Of a stretch of 64,000 nucleotides of DNA, positions 17,136 through 25,678 are shown piece after piece. The stretch is from NCBI RefSeq assembly GCF_003814875.1, contig NZ_RKQF01000001.1:2480001-2544000 (forward strand). The letters are read 5' to 3'. Numbering within the stretch: position 1 is the first letter of the stretch; every line of letters begins with the position of its first letter. Under the pieces are notes generated by a model. That model saw only the letters and a program-made list of their open reading frames with translations. It was not told the DNA's origin and did no database searches. This stretch comes from Streptomyces sp. Ag109_O5-1 (GTDB lineage Bacteria > Actinomycetota > Actinomycetes > Streptomycetales > Streptomycetaceae). The translations under genes and the position numbers were made by a program.

Positions 17136-18380
17136 ATGGCCGAGTCCGACGCACCGTTTGACCGCTGGCACAAGAAGTATCCGAAACCGGGTGACGTGTC
17201 GTGCAGATGCGGCACGAAGAAGAACCCGCTGTACCCGTCCGCCGACCATGGACGGGGTCTGCAGTGGCAGGCTCGCTACACGGATCCGGACGGCAAGCCG
17301 CGCCGGCCGACGTTCGAAACGTGGGAGAAGGCCCGGGATCACCTGGACGAGATACGCGTAGCTCTGCGCAGTAACTCGTGGGTGGATCCCGAGCCCGGGA
17401 AGAAGACCGTAGCATTCTATGCGGACGAGTTGATCGCGCGCCGGAAAAGGAAAAAGAAGAACTACAACACGACCAAGAACTACGAGAGCCATCTCCATTC
17501 CCACATCAAGCCGTTCGCGGGAACCAGACCTGCTCAGACGCTGACCCGGCGGGACACCATGGCCTTCATCGATTTCTTGCTGGATCGGCCGGGCCTCAAC
17601 GAGGCATCCAGCGTGATCCAGGTGTACAAGACCTGGCGCATCCTCATGAACTACATGGTCGACGCAGATGCCCCCTTGCCCGCCAACATCTGTGCACGGA
17701 TCGAACTCCCAGATGTCGATCCGCGGGTCAGTGTCGCGTTGTCACCGGAACAGGTGGCAGATCTTGCCGCAGCGATGAGTCAGGTGGCGCCGAGACTGGA
17801 GATCCTGGTGTGGATTGGCGCCTGCGCCGGGCTTCGCAAGGGGGAGGCGTTCGGGCTCACCAAGGACGCCGTGGACTGGGATCAGGATCTGCTCTACGTG
17901 AGGGAGCAGCGGCAGGACGGCAGGTCTGCAAAGCTCAAGACCAGGACCAGCTATGCCACGCTACCGGTTGATCACTTCTTGATCGTGCGTTTGAAGGAGC
18001 ACGTGGAGACCTTCCCCCAGGTGGCGCCGGTCTGCGCGGAGACCGCGCGCCAGCGGAGAGCCAGGGGTTATGTTCCGCCGGCAGATGAGGGTCTGATCGT
18101 GACCAACCGTCTCGGCCGCCCCCTCAAGCGGGAGGCTTTCCGGCACTACTGGAAGGCTGCCGTGGAGTTGGCGGGTCTTCCCGGCGAAACTCGGTTCCAC
18201 GACCTGAAGCACTTCTACACGACGCGTCTGGGCTCGTCCGGCGACTTCGACCCTAAGACGGTTCAGGCGCTGTCGCGTCATGCGGAGTTCTCGGAGACGT
18301 GGGACACGTACGCCCATCCCCCCCTGGCTGTCCAGGGCGTCAAGGTCAGGACCTTCGGCTCCCTGTTCGCCGCGGCGTGA
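17136..18380 (+). CDS. int: Tyrosine site-specific recombinase (integrase)
   Basis: A 414-residue phage/AICE-type integrase that would insert and excise an element at an att site. ATG 17136 was chosen because GGGAGG lies just upstream; an earlier TTG at 17112 lacks this. The N-terminal arm-binding region has zinc-ligand-like CRCG, followed by a SAM-like core-binding domain (about 95-190) and the catalytic domain. Arg I is in GACAGLRKGEAF (about 233), box II is HDLKH (about 354), and LSRHAEF precedes the Tyr in TWDTYAHPP (about 392). The usual Arg of the HxxR motif is Lys here. No replication or transfer genes accompany it. Confidence 0.94.
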   Translation: MAESDAPFDRWHKKYPKPGDVSCRCGTKKNPLYPSADHGRGLQWQARYTDPDGKPRRPTFETWEKARDHLDEIRVALRSNSWVDPEPGKKTVAFYADELIARRKRKKKNYNTTKNYESHLHSHIKPFAGTRPAQTLTRRDTMAFIDFLLDRPGLNEASSVIQVYKTWRILMNYMVDADAPLPANICARIELPDVDPRVSVALSPEQVADLAAAMSQVAPRLEILVWIGACAGLRKGEAFGLTKDAVDWDQDLLYVREQRQDGRSAKLKTRTSYATLPVDHFLIVRLKEHVETFPQVAPVCAETARQRRARGYVPPADEGLIVTNRLGRPLKREAFRHYWKAAVELAGLPGETRFHDLKHFYTTRLGSSGDFDPKTVQALSRHAEFSETWDTYAHPPLAVQGVKVRTFGSLFAAA

Positions 18381-18609
18381 CTCGCGTCCGCTGCGGTCTG
18401 GTCGGCCGCGGTGCGGGGACTTGACCCGACCCGACCTTGTTGTGCAAGACTCACTGTCAGTTCGAGGCTACCCATCGCAGCGCGAGGGGGTGCCGGTCCG
18501 TGGAACGACCGGTGCACTCGATTCGACCCCGATTCGACCCCGTGAGTGCCGACAGAGCGGATCAATGCTCTGAGCAGGGAAGATGGGGTGCGGCGGAGGC
18601 TACGGGTCT

Positions 18610-18879
18610 TTACTCGTGGTAGTAGCCGCTGGGCTCGCTGGGCAGGACGCCCTCCGAGTTACGGAAGACGGTGCCGTCCTGCGAGTACGGGAACGGACCG
18701 TCCGACGCGATCAGGTCGAGCGTGTCGTACGCCTGCGACGGCAGGTCGCTGTAGCAGATGCTGCCGACCGAGCTGGCAGCCGCGTCCGCCGTGGTGGCGG
18801 TGACGGTGCCGCCGACGAGGAGGGCGGACAGGAGGGCGCCGGCGGCGCCGATACGGGTGATTCGTGGGGGGAATCTCAT
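18610..18879 (-). pseudogene. Truncated secreted guanyl-specific ribonuclease (RNase Sa type)
   Basis: The 89 codons encode a signal peptide (MRFPPRITRIGAAGALLSAL... to ADAA) and the first half of an RNase Sa/N1-T1 domain (ICYSDLPSQAYDTLDLIASD, then FPYSQDGTVF and GYYHE). The frame stops directly after the catalytic Glu of YYHE. About 40 residues, including the catalytic Arg and His of the family, are missing, so no activity is expected. The break lies about 230 bases from the integrase stop and probably marks the island boundary. Confidence 0.85.
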
Positions 18880-18970
18880 GGCCCCATGATGACGCGCGTA
18901 GACAGTGGCATGTCAATGACAAGTCTGAAGAATTTCCCGTCAAGTCCCCTTCGTTTTCAGGAAGTTAACC

Positions 18971-19002
18971 TGGGGCCCGCCGACTTCACCGGGCGGGCCC
19001 CA
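18971..19002. terminator. Intrinsic hairpin terminator
   Basis: Perfect 11-bp stem TGGGGCCCGCC / GGCGGGCCCCA with a 10-base loop, 28 bases downstream of the minus-strand DHFR-like gene. There is no strong U-tract, as is common in Streptomyces. Confidence 0.7.
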
Positions 19003-19029
19003 CACTTCACGGAGGTCACGGCGCCGCCG

Positions 19030-19656
19030 TCAGGCGTTCTGCTCCGCGATGTACGAGCCGTAGTCGGGGCGCCCCGCGATGTCGTACGACTGGATGGAGA
19101 CGCCCGCCGCTGTGATCCGCCCGCCGGTGTGCCGGAACTTCGTCGGTACGGCGCCCTCCTGGAAGAAGCGGCGGCCGGTGCCCAGGACGACCGGGAAGGT
19201 CAGCAGGTGGAGGGTGTCCACGAGGCCGAGGTCCAGCAGGGAGCGGACCAGGGCGCCGCTGCCGTGCACCTGGAGCTCGCCGTCGGTGCGCTCCGTGAGG
19301 GCTGTGACCTCCTTGGCGAGGTCGTCGGAGAGGACCGTGGTGGCGGACCACCCCCGGTCGGTCAGGGTCGCGGACGGGACGTACTTGGGCAGCGCGTTGA
19401 GCTTGGCCGCGATCGGGTTGGCGGGGTCGGTGATCTTCGGCCAGTAGGACGCGAAGATGTCATAGGTACGGCGGCCGAGCAGAAAGGCGCCGGCCCGCCC
19501 GAAGACCTCGGCGACGAACCGGCCGAAGTCCTCGTCGCCGTAGGTGAAACTCCAGCCGCCGTGCGTGAAGCCGCCGCCGGGGTCCTCCTCGGGGCCACCG
19601 GGCGCCTGGTAGACGCCGTCGAGGGTGACGAACATGGTGGAGACGAGCTTGCCCAT
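19030..19656 (-). CDS. Dihydrofolate reductase-family protein (RibD C-terminal domain type)
   Basis: A 208-residue NADPH-dependent reductase of the YyaP/RibD_C family. It shows the N-terminal strand VSTMFVTLDGVYQAPGG, FLLGRRTYDIFASYW, the nucleotide-site segment LQVHGSGALVRSLLDLGLVD and the strand LLTFPVVLGTGRRFF. The substrate is unknown for most members. The gene is monocistronic and followed by a terminator hairpin. Confidence 0.9.
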   Translation of the reverse strand: MGKLVSTMFVTLDGVYQAPGGPEEDPGGGFTHGGWSFTYGDEDFGRFVAEVFGRAGAFLLGRRTYDIFASYWPKITDPANPIAAKLNALPKYVPSATLTDRGWSATTVLSDDLAKEVTALTERTDGELQVHGSGALVRSLLDLGLVDTLHLLTFPVVLGTGRRFFQEGAVPTKFRHTGGRITAAGVSIQSYDIAGRPDYGSYIAEQNA

Positions 19657-19743
19657 GAGGGGTGCCTGCTTCCTGGGGTGGGGTCTGTTGTCATCGGTTC
19701 AGACCCCGCTCGCACCCGCGACTCATCGGTGGGGCGCCGGCGC

Positions 19744-20556
19744 TCACCCCGTGTGCGTCGAGAACAGTCCGCCCGTCGGGCCCTGCTTGTCGCCGCCCTG
19801 GGCCTTCTTCAGGGCGTTGGCGAGGCTCTCGATGGTGAGGGACTGCAGGATCACCCGGCCGTTGCCCTCCAGGGTGGCGAGCGAGAGGCCCTCGCCGCCG
19901 AAGACGGCGTTCATGATGCCCTGTCGGTTGAGGCCGCCGACGCGCTGGACGCCGTACTGGATGCCCTCCTCGAAGGCGACGACACAGCCCGTGTCGACCT
20001 CGATACGGCCGCCGAAGTCGGCGGGGTTGAGGTCGATGAAGTTGCCCGCACCGGCGATGATCACCGTGCCGTGGCCGGTGAACTTCTCCAGGATGAAACC
20101 CTCGCCGCCGCTCATCCCGGTGCGGCCGCCGGCGAAGGCGATGCCGAACTCGACGGTGGACTCGGCGGCCACGAAGGCGTCCTTCTCGGCGAACCACGCG
20201 CGCGTGCCGTCGAGTTCCAGCGCGCGCATCTCGCCGGGGAGTACGCCCGCGAAGCCGACCGTGCCCTGGCCGCCCTGGGAGGTGAAGTACTGGAACGCCA
20301 GCGACTCACCGGCGAGCATGCGCTGGCCGACCTGCATGGCGGTGCCCATGGCCTGCCGGAGCATGCCGCCCATACCGCCGCCCCCGCCCTGCGGCTGACC
20401 GCCGTTGCCCGACGGCCCGCTCAGCCGGGTCTCCATGGTCACGTTCGTCGTCTTGAACAGGAACTTGCCGGCCTCGCAGTAGACGGTCTGGCCGGGGTGC
20501 AGGTTGACGACCGCCATCTGCATGGCGTTGCCGACGATTTCTTGCTGAAGGGTCAC
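19744..20556 (-). CDS. AIM24 / TIGR00266 family protein
   Basis: A 270-residue protein of the AIM24 family, a cytoplasmic beta-rich fold of unclear function. Recognisable segments are GQTVYCEAGKFLF, ESLAFQYFTSQGGQGTVGFA, GEGFILEKFTGHGTVIIAGAG and FEEGIQYGVQRVGG. A Gly/Gln-rich insertion (about residues 48-65) breaks the first repeat. No operon partner is evident. Confidence 0.88.
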   Translation of the reverse strand: MTLQQEIVGNAMQMAVVNLHPGQTVYCEAGKFLFKTTNVTMETRLSGPSGNGGQPQGGGGGMGGMLRQAMGTAMQVGQRMLAGESLAFQYFTSQGGQGTVGFAGVLPGEMRALELDGTRAWFAEKDAFVAAESTVEFGIAFAGGRTGMSGGEGFILEKFTGHGTVIIAGAGNFIDLNPADFGGRIEVDTGCVVAFEEGIQYGVQRVGGLNRQGIMNAVFGGEGLSLATLEGNGRVILQSLTIESLANALKKAQGGDKQGPTGGLFSTHTG

Positions 20557-20614
20557 GGGGGAACAACGTAGCGGGTGGCCCGACGGTTCCCTTTGCCCGC
20601 CCGCCCACTCGACT

Positions 20615-20635
20615 CGGTCGCTTGAGAAGCGACCG
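20615..20635. terminator. Hairpin downstream of allantoicase
   Basis: CGGTCGCTT-GAG-AAGCGACCG, a perfect 9-bp stem with a 3-base loop, 80 bases past the allantoicase stop on the minus strand. It also lies upstream of the AIM24 gene. Confidence 0.6.
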
Positions 20636-20714
20636 TCTCAGAGATCGGGCGAGCCACCGGTTTTCGAGCTCGCTTCCCGAGAAGCCGAGTCCGGCGGTGG
20701 GCGGGAGATGCCGG

Positions 20715-21827
20715 TCAGGACAGTTCGCGGTGCCTTGTCGCCAGCGCTGCCGCTCCCGTCTCCGTCGGGGACCCGAACAACCGCAGACGTGAGATCCCGC
20801 CGTCCGGGAAGACGTCCACGCGCGCGTGCGTGCCGACGGCGGGGGAGGCCAGCACGAAGCGGTGGTTCGTGTCCGGCTGGAGGCGGGTGCGGGGGACGAT
20901 CTCGCGCCACTCGCCGTCCTCGCCGTCCTTCACCGACACCGACGCCCAGCCCGCGCTGTTGCCCTTCAGGTACGCCGTGTCGATCTCGAGGGAGCGGATC
21001 TGGGACTGGGCCGTCAGACGGTAGCGGATCCAGTCATGGCCCCGATCGCGGCGACGGCGGGTCTCCCAGCCGTCGTCCATCTTGCGGGAGCGGCCCGGCT
21101 GGATGGTGTTGGTGGCCGGCGAGTAGAAGAGGTCGGACGCGTCCTCGACCTGGCCGCCGTTCTCCAGGGCGACCACGTCGAAGGTGCCCAGCGCGGCCAG
21201 CCACCCCGGGTCCGGCACGACCTCGCCGTGGACGCGCAGGCGTGCGATGCCGCCGTCGGGGTGCTGGTTGACGCGGAGGTGGGTGAAGCGCTGCTCGACG
21301 GAGACGGTGAAGCCGTTCGCCGCGTGGCCGCCCACCGGGGTGCGCGGGACGAGGGGCGTCCACTTCACGTCGTCGGCCAGCAGGTCCTCCGGAGACGGGG
21401 AGCCGGGCACGCACGCGCCCTCGACGGACACCGCCTGCGGGTAGTTGCCGCGGAAGTGGGCCGTGTCGACGACGATCCCGCGGACCACGCCCGGTGCGCC
21501 GAGGCGGACCAGCGCCCAGTCGTGGTCCTCGGCGGCCGGCCAGGGCTGCTCGGCGGAGGCGCCGCGCCGACGGCGGGTCTCCCAGCCGTCCATGATCTTG
21601 CCCTTGTGCCCGAAGTGCTCGGGGTCGAACTCGGCTCGTCCGGGCACCAGCAGGTTCTCCCGCTGGGCGAAGAACTCGTCGTTGGCGGCGATGACCCCGC
21701 CGCCGAGCCGCCGGTCGGCGAGGTCGGCGTACCGGGTGAAGGGGAAGTCGGCGGTGCGGTAGTCCGCGTACGGGTCGCCGCCGGCGTAGGGGTGCGCGTC
21801 GCCGGTGAAAGTCGGGATCGCCGTCAA
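20715..21827 (-). CDS. alc: Allantoicase
   Basis: A 370-residue enzyme that hydrolyses allantoate to ureidoglycolate and urea. It has two tandem jelly-roll domains, each with the KxMDGWETRRRR motif (about residues 77 and 247), and the conserved segments VVDTAHFRGNYP and EIDTAYLKGNSAG. It follows the allantoinase gene by 50 bases on the same strand, forming an allB-alc operon. Expression is likely driven from the AllR-controlled promoter at 23222-23505. Confidence 0.96.
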   Translation of the reverse strand: MTAIPTFTGDAHPYAGGDPYADYRTADFPFTRYADLADRRLGGGVIAANDEFFAQRENLLVPGRAEFDPEHFGHKGKIMDGWETRRRRGASAEQPWPAAEDHDWALVRLGAPGVVRGIVVDTAHFRGNYPQAVSVEGACVPGSPSPEDLLADDVKWTPLVPRTPVGGHAANGFTVSVEQRFTHLRVNQHPDGGIARLRVHGEVVPDPGWLAALGTFDVVALENGGQVEDASDLFYSPATNTIQPGRSRKMDDGWETRRRRDRGHDWIRYRLTAQSQIRSLEIDTAYLKGNSAGWASVSVKDGEDGEWREIVPRTRLQPDTNHRFVLASPAVGTHARVDVFPDGGISRLRLFGSPTETGAAALATRHRELS

Positions 21828-21877
21828 AGGTCTTCCTTTCGGGGGTCGGCCACTGCGGGTGCGGGAGAAATGGGAGG

Positions 21878-23221
21878 TCAGGGGGTGGTGCGGGCGAGCA
21901 GGCGGCCCTTCGGGGGCGTGAACTCGCCGTCGGCGACGATGCGTTCGCCGCGCAGCCAGGTCGACTTCACGACGCCGTACAGGGTCTTGCCCGCATACGC
22001 GGTGACACGGTTGCGGTGCTGGAGGCCGGCCGGGTCCACGGTGAAGGTCTCGTCGGGCGCGAGGACGGCGAAGTCGGCGTCCCGGCCCACCGCGATGGCG
22101 CCCTTGCTGCCGTCGAGCCCGACGAGCGCGGCGGTGCGGGCGGACATCCAGCGGACCACGTCCTCAAGACCGTGGCCTCGCTTACGGGCTTCCGTCCACA
22201 CGGCGGCGAGGCTGAGCTGGAGGCCGGAGATACCGCCCCACGCGGTCGCGAAGTCGGCGGTCTTGAGGTCGGCCGTGGAGGGCGAGTGGTCGGTGACGAC
22301 GCAGTCGACGGTGCCGTCGGCCAGCGCCTGCCAGAGCAGGTCCTGGTTGGCCGCCTCGCGGATGGGCGGGCAGCACTTGAACTCGCTGGCGCCGTCCGGG
22401 ACCTCCTCGGCGGTGAGGGTGAGGTAGTGCGGGCAGGTCTCGACGGTGAGCCGGACGCCGTCCCGCTTGGCCTCGGCGATCAGGGGCAGCGCGTCGGACG
22501 AGGACAGGTGCAGGACGTGCACGCGCGCGTGGAGGCGTTTCGCCTGGGCGATCAGCTGGGCGATCGCTGTGTCCTCGGCATCGCGCGGGCGGGAAGCGAG
22601 GAAGTCGGCGTACTTCGGGCCGCCCTGCTGCGGGGCCGCCTCCAGGTGGTGCGGGTCCTCGGCGTGCACGATCAGCAGTCCGTCGAAGGAGGCGATCTCC
22701 GCCAGGGACCGGGCGAGCCGCTCCTGGTCGAGGTGCGGGAACTCGTCCACGCCGGACGGCGACAGGAAGGCCTTGAAGCCGAAGACACCGGCCTCGTGCA
22801 GCGGGCGCAGGTCCTTGACGTTGTCCGGGAGCGCGCCGCCCCAGAAGCCGACGTCGATGTGCGCCTTGTCGGCCGCGACCTCCTGTTTGACCCGGAGGTT
22901 GTCGACGGTCGTGGTCGGCGGGAGGGAGTTCAGCGGCATGTCGACGAGGGTGGTGATGCCGCCGGCCGCGGCCGCGCGCGTGGCGGTCCAGAAGCCCTCC
23001 CACTCGGTACGGCCCGGGTCGTTCACATGGACGTGGGTGTCGACCAGGCCGGGCAGCAGCACGTGGTCGCCGAGGTCCTCCAGGCGGGCGCCCGTCGGGA
23101 CCGGGGTGTCGTACGGCAGTACGGCCGTGATCGTCCCGGCGGACACGGCGACCGAGGCGGCCCGTGTCCCCTCCGGGGTGATGACGCGCGTCGAGCGCAG
23201 CACCAGTTCAGCGTCGGACAC
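21878..23221 (-). CDS. allB: Allantoinase
   Basis: A 447-residue cyclic amidohydrolase that opens allantoin to allantoate. The metal-binding residues are visible: His pair in [11 protein letters not shown], the carboxylated Lys in FGFKAFLS, His in IVHAEDPHH and VLHLSSSDA, and Asp in VTDHSPS. First gene of the allB-alc operon and divergent from allR. A TTCAAC-N5-GTTGAA palindrome lies 65 bases upstream of its start. Confidence 0.97.
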   Translation of the reverse strand: MSDAELVLRSTRVITPEGTRAASVAVSAGTITAVLPYDTPVPTGARLEDLGDHVLLPGLVDTHVHVNDPGRTEWEGFWTATRAAAAGGITTLVDMPLNSLPPTTTVDNLRVKQEVAADKAHIDVGFWGGALPDNVKDLRPLHEAGVFGFKAFLSPSGVDEFPHLDQERLARSLAEIASFDGLLIVHAEDPHHLEAAPQQGGPKYADFLASRPRDAEDTAIAQLIAQAKRLHARVHVLHLSSSDALPLIAEAKRDGVRLTVETCPHYLTLTAEEVPDGASEFKCCPPIREAANQDLLWQALADGTVDCVVTDHSPSTADLKTADFATAWGGISGLQLSLAAVWTEARKRGHGLEDVVRWMSARTAALVGLDGSKGAIAVGRDADFAVLAPDETFTVDPAGLQHRNRVTAYAGKTLYGVVKSTWLRGERIVADGEFTPPKGRLLARTTP

Positions 23222-23505
23222 CCGGACCCCTCTCTCTGCCGCCGTTTTACTTCCGGGAAACGGGATTTACACCCATGTAACGGAATTCAACGTTCTGTTG
23301 AAGGAGTCTTCACTCCCACCCCCGCGCCGTCAAGGGCACACTGCCCATCGGGGCCCCATGGGCGCCTACTCTGGACGTTTCCACAAAGCGGAATTATAAT
23401 TCCGACAAGCAGAACGTAGCTACGCACGAGCGGGGAGTCAACCGACCGCCGGGTAGGCTGCTGCCCTCCTGCCCGCCGCGAGAGCAGTCCCGAAAGGAAC
23501 GCGCC
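23222..23505. promoter_or_regulatory. allB/allR divergent promoter with operator palindromes
   Basis: Two kinds of palindrome are present. TTCCACAAAGCGGAA (23379-23393) is followed and overlapped by the 14-bp perfect palindrome GGAATTATAATTCC (23390-23403). TTCAACGTTCTGTTGAA (23286-23302) lies nearer allB. The first matches the TTCC-N7-GGAA sites found before aceB, hyi and gcl. Binding by the adjacent IclR-type regulator AllR is the natural inference. Confidence 0.75.
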
Positions 23506-24297
23506 GTGCCGACGTCCAGCGCCAGCACCACCGACTCCGCCAAGTCCAGCAGCGGCGGGGTCCAGTCCCTCGAGCGCGCCTTCGATCTGCTGGAGCGGAT
23601 GGCGGACGCGGGCGGCGAGGTCGGCCTCAGCGAGCTGTCCGCGAGCAGCGGGCTGCCGTTGCCGACGATCCACCGGCTGATGCGCACGCTCGTCGCCTGC
23701 GGCTATGTACGCCAGCAGCCCAACCGGCGGTATGCGCTCGGGCCCCGCCTGATCCGGCTCGGCGAGTCGGCGTCCCGGCTGCTGGGCACATGGGCGCGTC
23801 CGTACCTCGCACGGCTGGTCGAGGAGACCGGGGAGACGGCGAACATGGCGCTGCTCGACGGGGACGAGATCGTGTACGTGGCGCAGGTGCCGTCGAAGCA
23901 CTCCATGAGGATGTTCACGGAGGTGGGCCGCCGGGTGCTGCCGCACTCCACGGGCGTGGGGAAGGCGTTGCTGGCGCATGTGCCGGACGCCGAGGTGCGG
24001 GCGCTGCTGGGGCGGACCGGGATGCCCGCGGCGACGGAGAAGACGATCACCACTCCGGAGGGTTTCCTGAACGCCCTGGAGGAGGTGCGGCGGCTGGGGT
24101 ACGCCGTGGACGACAACGAGCAGGAGGTCGGGGTGCGGTGTCTTGCCGTGTCCGTGCCCGATTCGCCCACCGCGGCGGCCATTTCCATCTCCGGTCCCGC
24201 GGGGCGGGTCACGGATGCGGCGACGGAGAAGATCGTGCCGGTGCTGCAGCAGGTGGCCGTTGAGCTGTCCCAGGCGTTGGCTAGTTCTGGAGCCTAA
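23506..24297 (+). CDS. allR: IclR-family regulator of allantoin catabolism (AllR)
   Basis: A 263-residue repressor-type regulator starting at GTG. After a Ser-rich leader (1-18) come the winged helix (VQSLERAFDLLERMA, then LPLPTIHRLMRTLV) and the GAF-like effector domain (LLDGDEIVYVAQV, HSTGVGKALLA, GVRCLAVSVPD). Family members repress allantoin and glyoxylate genes and respond to allantoate, glyoxylate or similar. It is divergent from allB-alc and shares a control region with it. Confidence 0.93.
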   Translation: MPTSSASTTDSAKSSSGGVQSLERAFDLLERMADAGGEVGLSELSASSGLPLPTIHRLMRTLVACGYVRQQPNRRYALGPRLIRLGESASRLLGTWARPYLARLVEETGETANMALLDGDEIVYVAQVPSKHSMRMFTEVGRRVLPHSTGVGKALLAHVPDAEVRALLGRTGMPAATEKTITTPEGFLNALEEVRRLGYAVDDNEQEVGVRCLAVSVPDSPTAAAISISGPAGRVTDAATEKIVPVLQQVAVELSQALASSGA

Positions 24298-24344
24298 GGG
24301 GTAGGGGCTGCTTCGCCGTTGGCGGGTGCGGGTGGGTTGTGGCT

Positions 24345-24374
24345 GGTCGCGCCCGCGCGGCGGAGCCGCATATC
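24345..24374. repeat. Dispersed intergenic repeat, copy 1
   Basis: GGTCGCGCCC-G-CGCGGCGG-A-GCCGCATATC-like unit after the allR stop. A near-identical unit is at 59784-59814. The GGCGG-AGCCGC core can fold back. Such units recur between genes in Streptomyces. Confidence 0.65.
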
Positions 24375-24416
24375 AATAACGCCTCGCGCCCCTAGGTGGG
24401 CAACCTTGACGGCGCT

Positions 24417-24728
24417 TCAATGCCTCGGCTCCCCGAACAGGTCCACCGCCTCGCGTACGTCCGACAGACCTCGCGACAGTGCGCTCACCGAGCCGATCGC
24501 TCCCGCGATCAGTAACAGGGACCGGCGCAGGCGCGGGATCTCCGGCATGCCGCCCGTCGCCATCGCCGCCAGGGCGGCCAGTTCGTCCTCCGCTATGGCG
24601 CGATCCGGGAACTCGGCCGGGTGTGCGGCCAGTTCACGGCGCAGCCTGGAGACCGCCGTGCGTAGCTCCGTAACCCTCGGATCGTCGTCTCTGCCGGTCA
24701 CTGGCCTCTGTCCCAAGCTCCGCAACAC
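24417..24728 (-). CDS. DUF5955 family protein
   Basis: A 103-residue protein of a Streptomyces-specific family of unknown function. It is mostly helical, with TELRTAVSRLRRELAAHPAEF, an Asp/Glu-rich middle and a C-terminal amphipathic segment (RSLLLIAGAIGSVSALSRGL). No signal peptide. Monocistronic. Confidence 0.8.
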   Translation of the reverse strand: MLRSLGQRPVTGRDDDPRVTELRTAVSRLRRELAAHPAEFPDRAIAEDELAALAAMATGGMPEIPRLRRSLLLIAGAIGSVSALSRGLSDVREAVDLFGEPRH

Positions 24729-24883
24729 AGCTCTCCCCCCTCGCCAGGTGTCCCTCGGCGTCGGTCGGGCGCCCGGGGACGCGGGTCAGTAAACGCCCTC
24801 CCGCGCGGAAAGCGCTACAGCGCGGACCGAAATTCAGCCCTGCGGAACCGGCCGCCCGCCCCGGTGTCGGGTATGCAGGACCC

Positions 24884-25483
24884 ATGACGGACACACATGA
24901 CCGGATCGCCGGGCTGCTGCTCGCCGCGGGGGGTGGCCGACGGCTCGGCGGGCGGCCCAAGGCGCTGCTGACGCACCAGGGGCGGCCGCTGGTGGAGTAC
25001 GCGGTCGGGGTGCTGCGCGCGGGCGGCTGCGGGCCGGTCCACGTGGTTCTGGGGGCCCGTGCGGGCGAGGTGCGGGAGCGGGCCGAGCTCGGCGACTGCG
25101 TGATCGTCGAGAATCCGGACTGGGCCGAGGGCATGGGGTCCTCGCTGCGGGTGGGGCTGGAGTCGCTGGCCGGGGCGGGGGTGCCGGCCGTGCTCGTCTC
25201 GCTGGTGGATCAGCCGGGGATCGGGGATGCGGCCGTGGCACGGGTACTCGGCGCGTACCGGGACGAGGGATCACTGGTGTCGGCCGCCTACGACGGGGGG
25301 CGCGGGCATCCCGTGCTGTTCGGCGCCCGGCACTGGGCAGGGATCGCCGCCGGCGCGGTCGGGGACCAGGGCGCCCGCGGCTACCTCAAGGCCCACGAGG
25401 AGGCGATCAGGCTCGTCGAGTGCGGGGACGTGGCCGAGCCGTACGACATCGACACGGAGGCCGACCTGCACCACCTTGAGTGA
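24884..25483 (+). CDS. MobA/MocA-like nucleotidyltransferase
   Basis: A 199-residue NTP transferase of the molybdopterin cytidylyltransferase-like group. The nucleotide-binding start LLLAAGGGRRLGGRPKALL is followed by VENPDWAEGMGSSLRVGLESL and LVSLVDQPGIG. Proteins of this type often mature Mo cofactor for xanthine dehydrogenase-type hydroxylases. That would fit the purine catabolic setting, though no such enzyme is encoded in the window. Confidence 0.88.
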   Translation: MTDTHDRIAGLLLAAGGGRRLGGRPKALLTHQGRPLVEYAVGVLRAGGCGPVHVVLGARAGEVRERAELGDCVIVENPDWAEGMGSSLRVGLESLAGAGVPAVLVSLVDQPGIGDAAVARVLGAYRDEGSLVSAAYDGGRGHPVLFGARHWAGIAAGAVGDQGARGYLKAHEEAIRLVECGDVAEPYDIDTEADLHHLE

Positions 25484-25549
25484 ACGGGATGGCACCGAGC
25501 GCCACATTGGCTCGACTCGAAGAATCTCGACATCAACAAACCATTGAAC

Positions 25550-25564
25550 TTCCACGATGAGGAA
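25550..25564. promoter_or_regulatory. Putative AllR operator upstream of aceB
   Basis: TTCCACGATGAGGAA, a TTCC-N7-GGAA palindrome 115 bases before the aceB start, matching the sites at 23379, 54253 and 58953. Confidence 0.6.
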
Positions 25565-25678
25565 ACTAGTATCCACTGTTCAGAAGCACCCAGCCCCTTG
25601 AAACGGGCGTGCTTCGCTCTGTCCAGAACGACCGGAACGACTGGCACCCGGTGCCACCGCTGAAGGAAGTGACAGCTC

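Noticed and set aside
18500..18600. Possible tRNA fragment as integrase attachment site (GATTCGACCCC repeated)
   Set aside because: Two copies of an 11-base unit resembling a T-loop occur, but no acceptor stem or cloverleaf can be drawn.
18583..20571. A 662-codon plus-strand open frame
   Set aside because: It runs antisense through the truncated ribonuclease, DHFR-like and AIM24 genes; no domain pattern.
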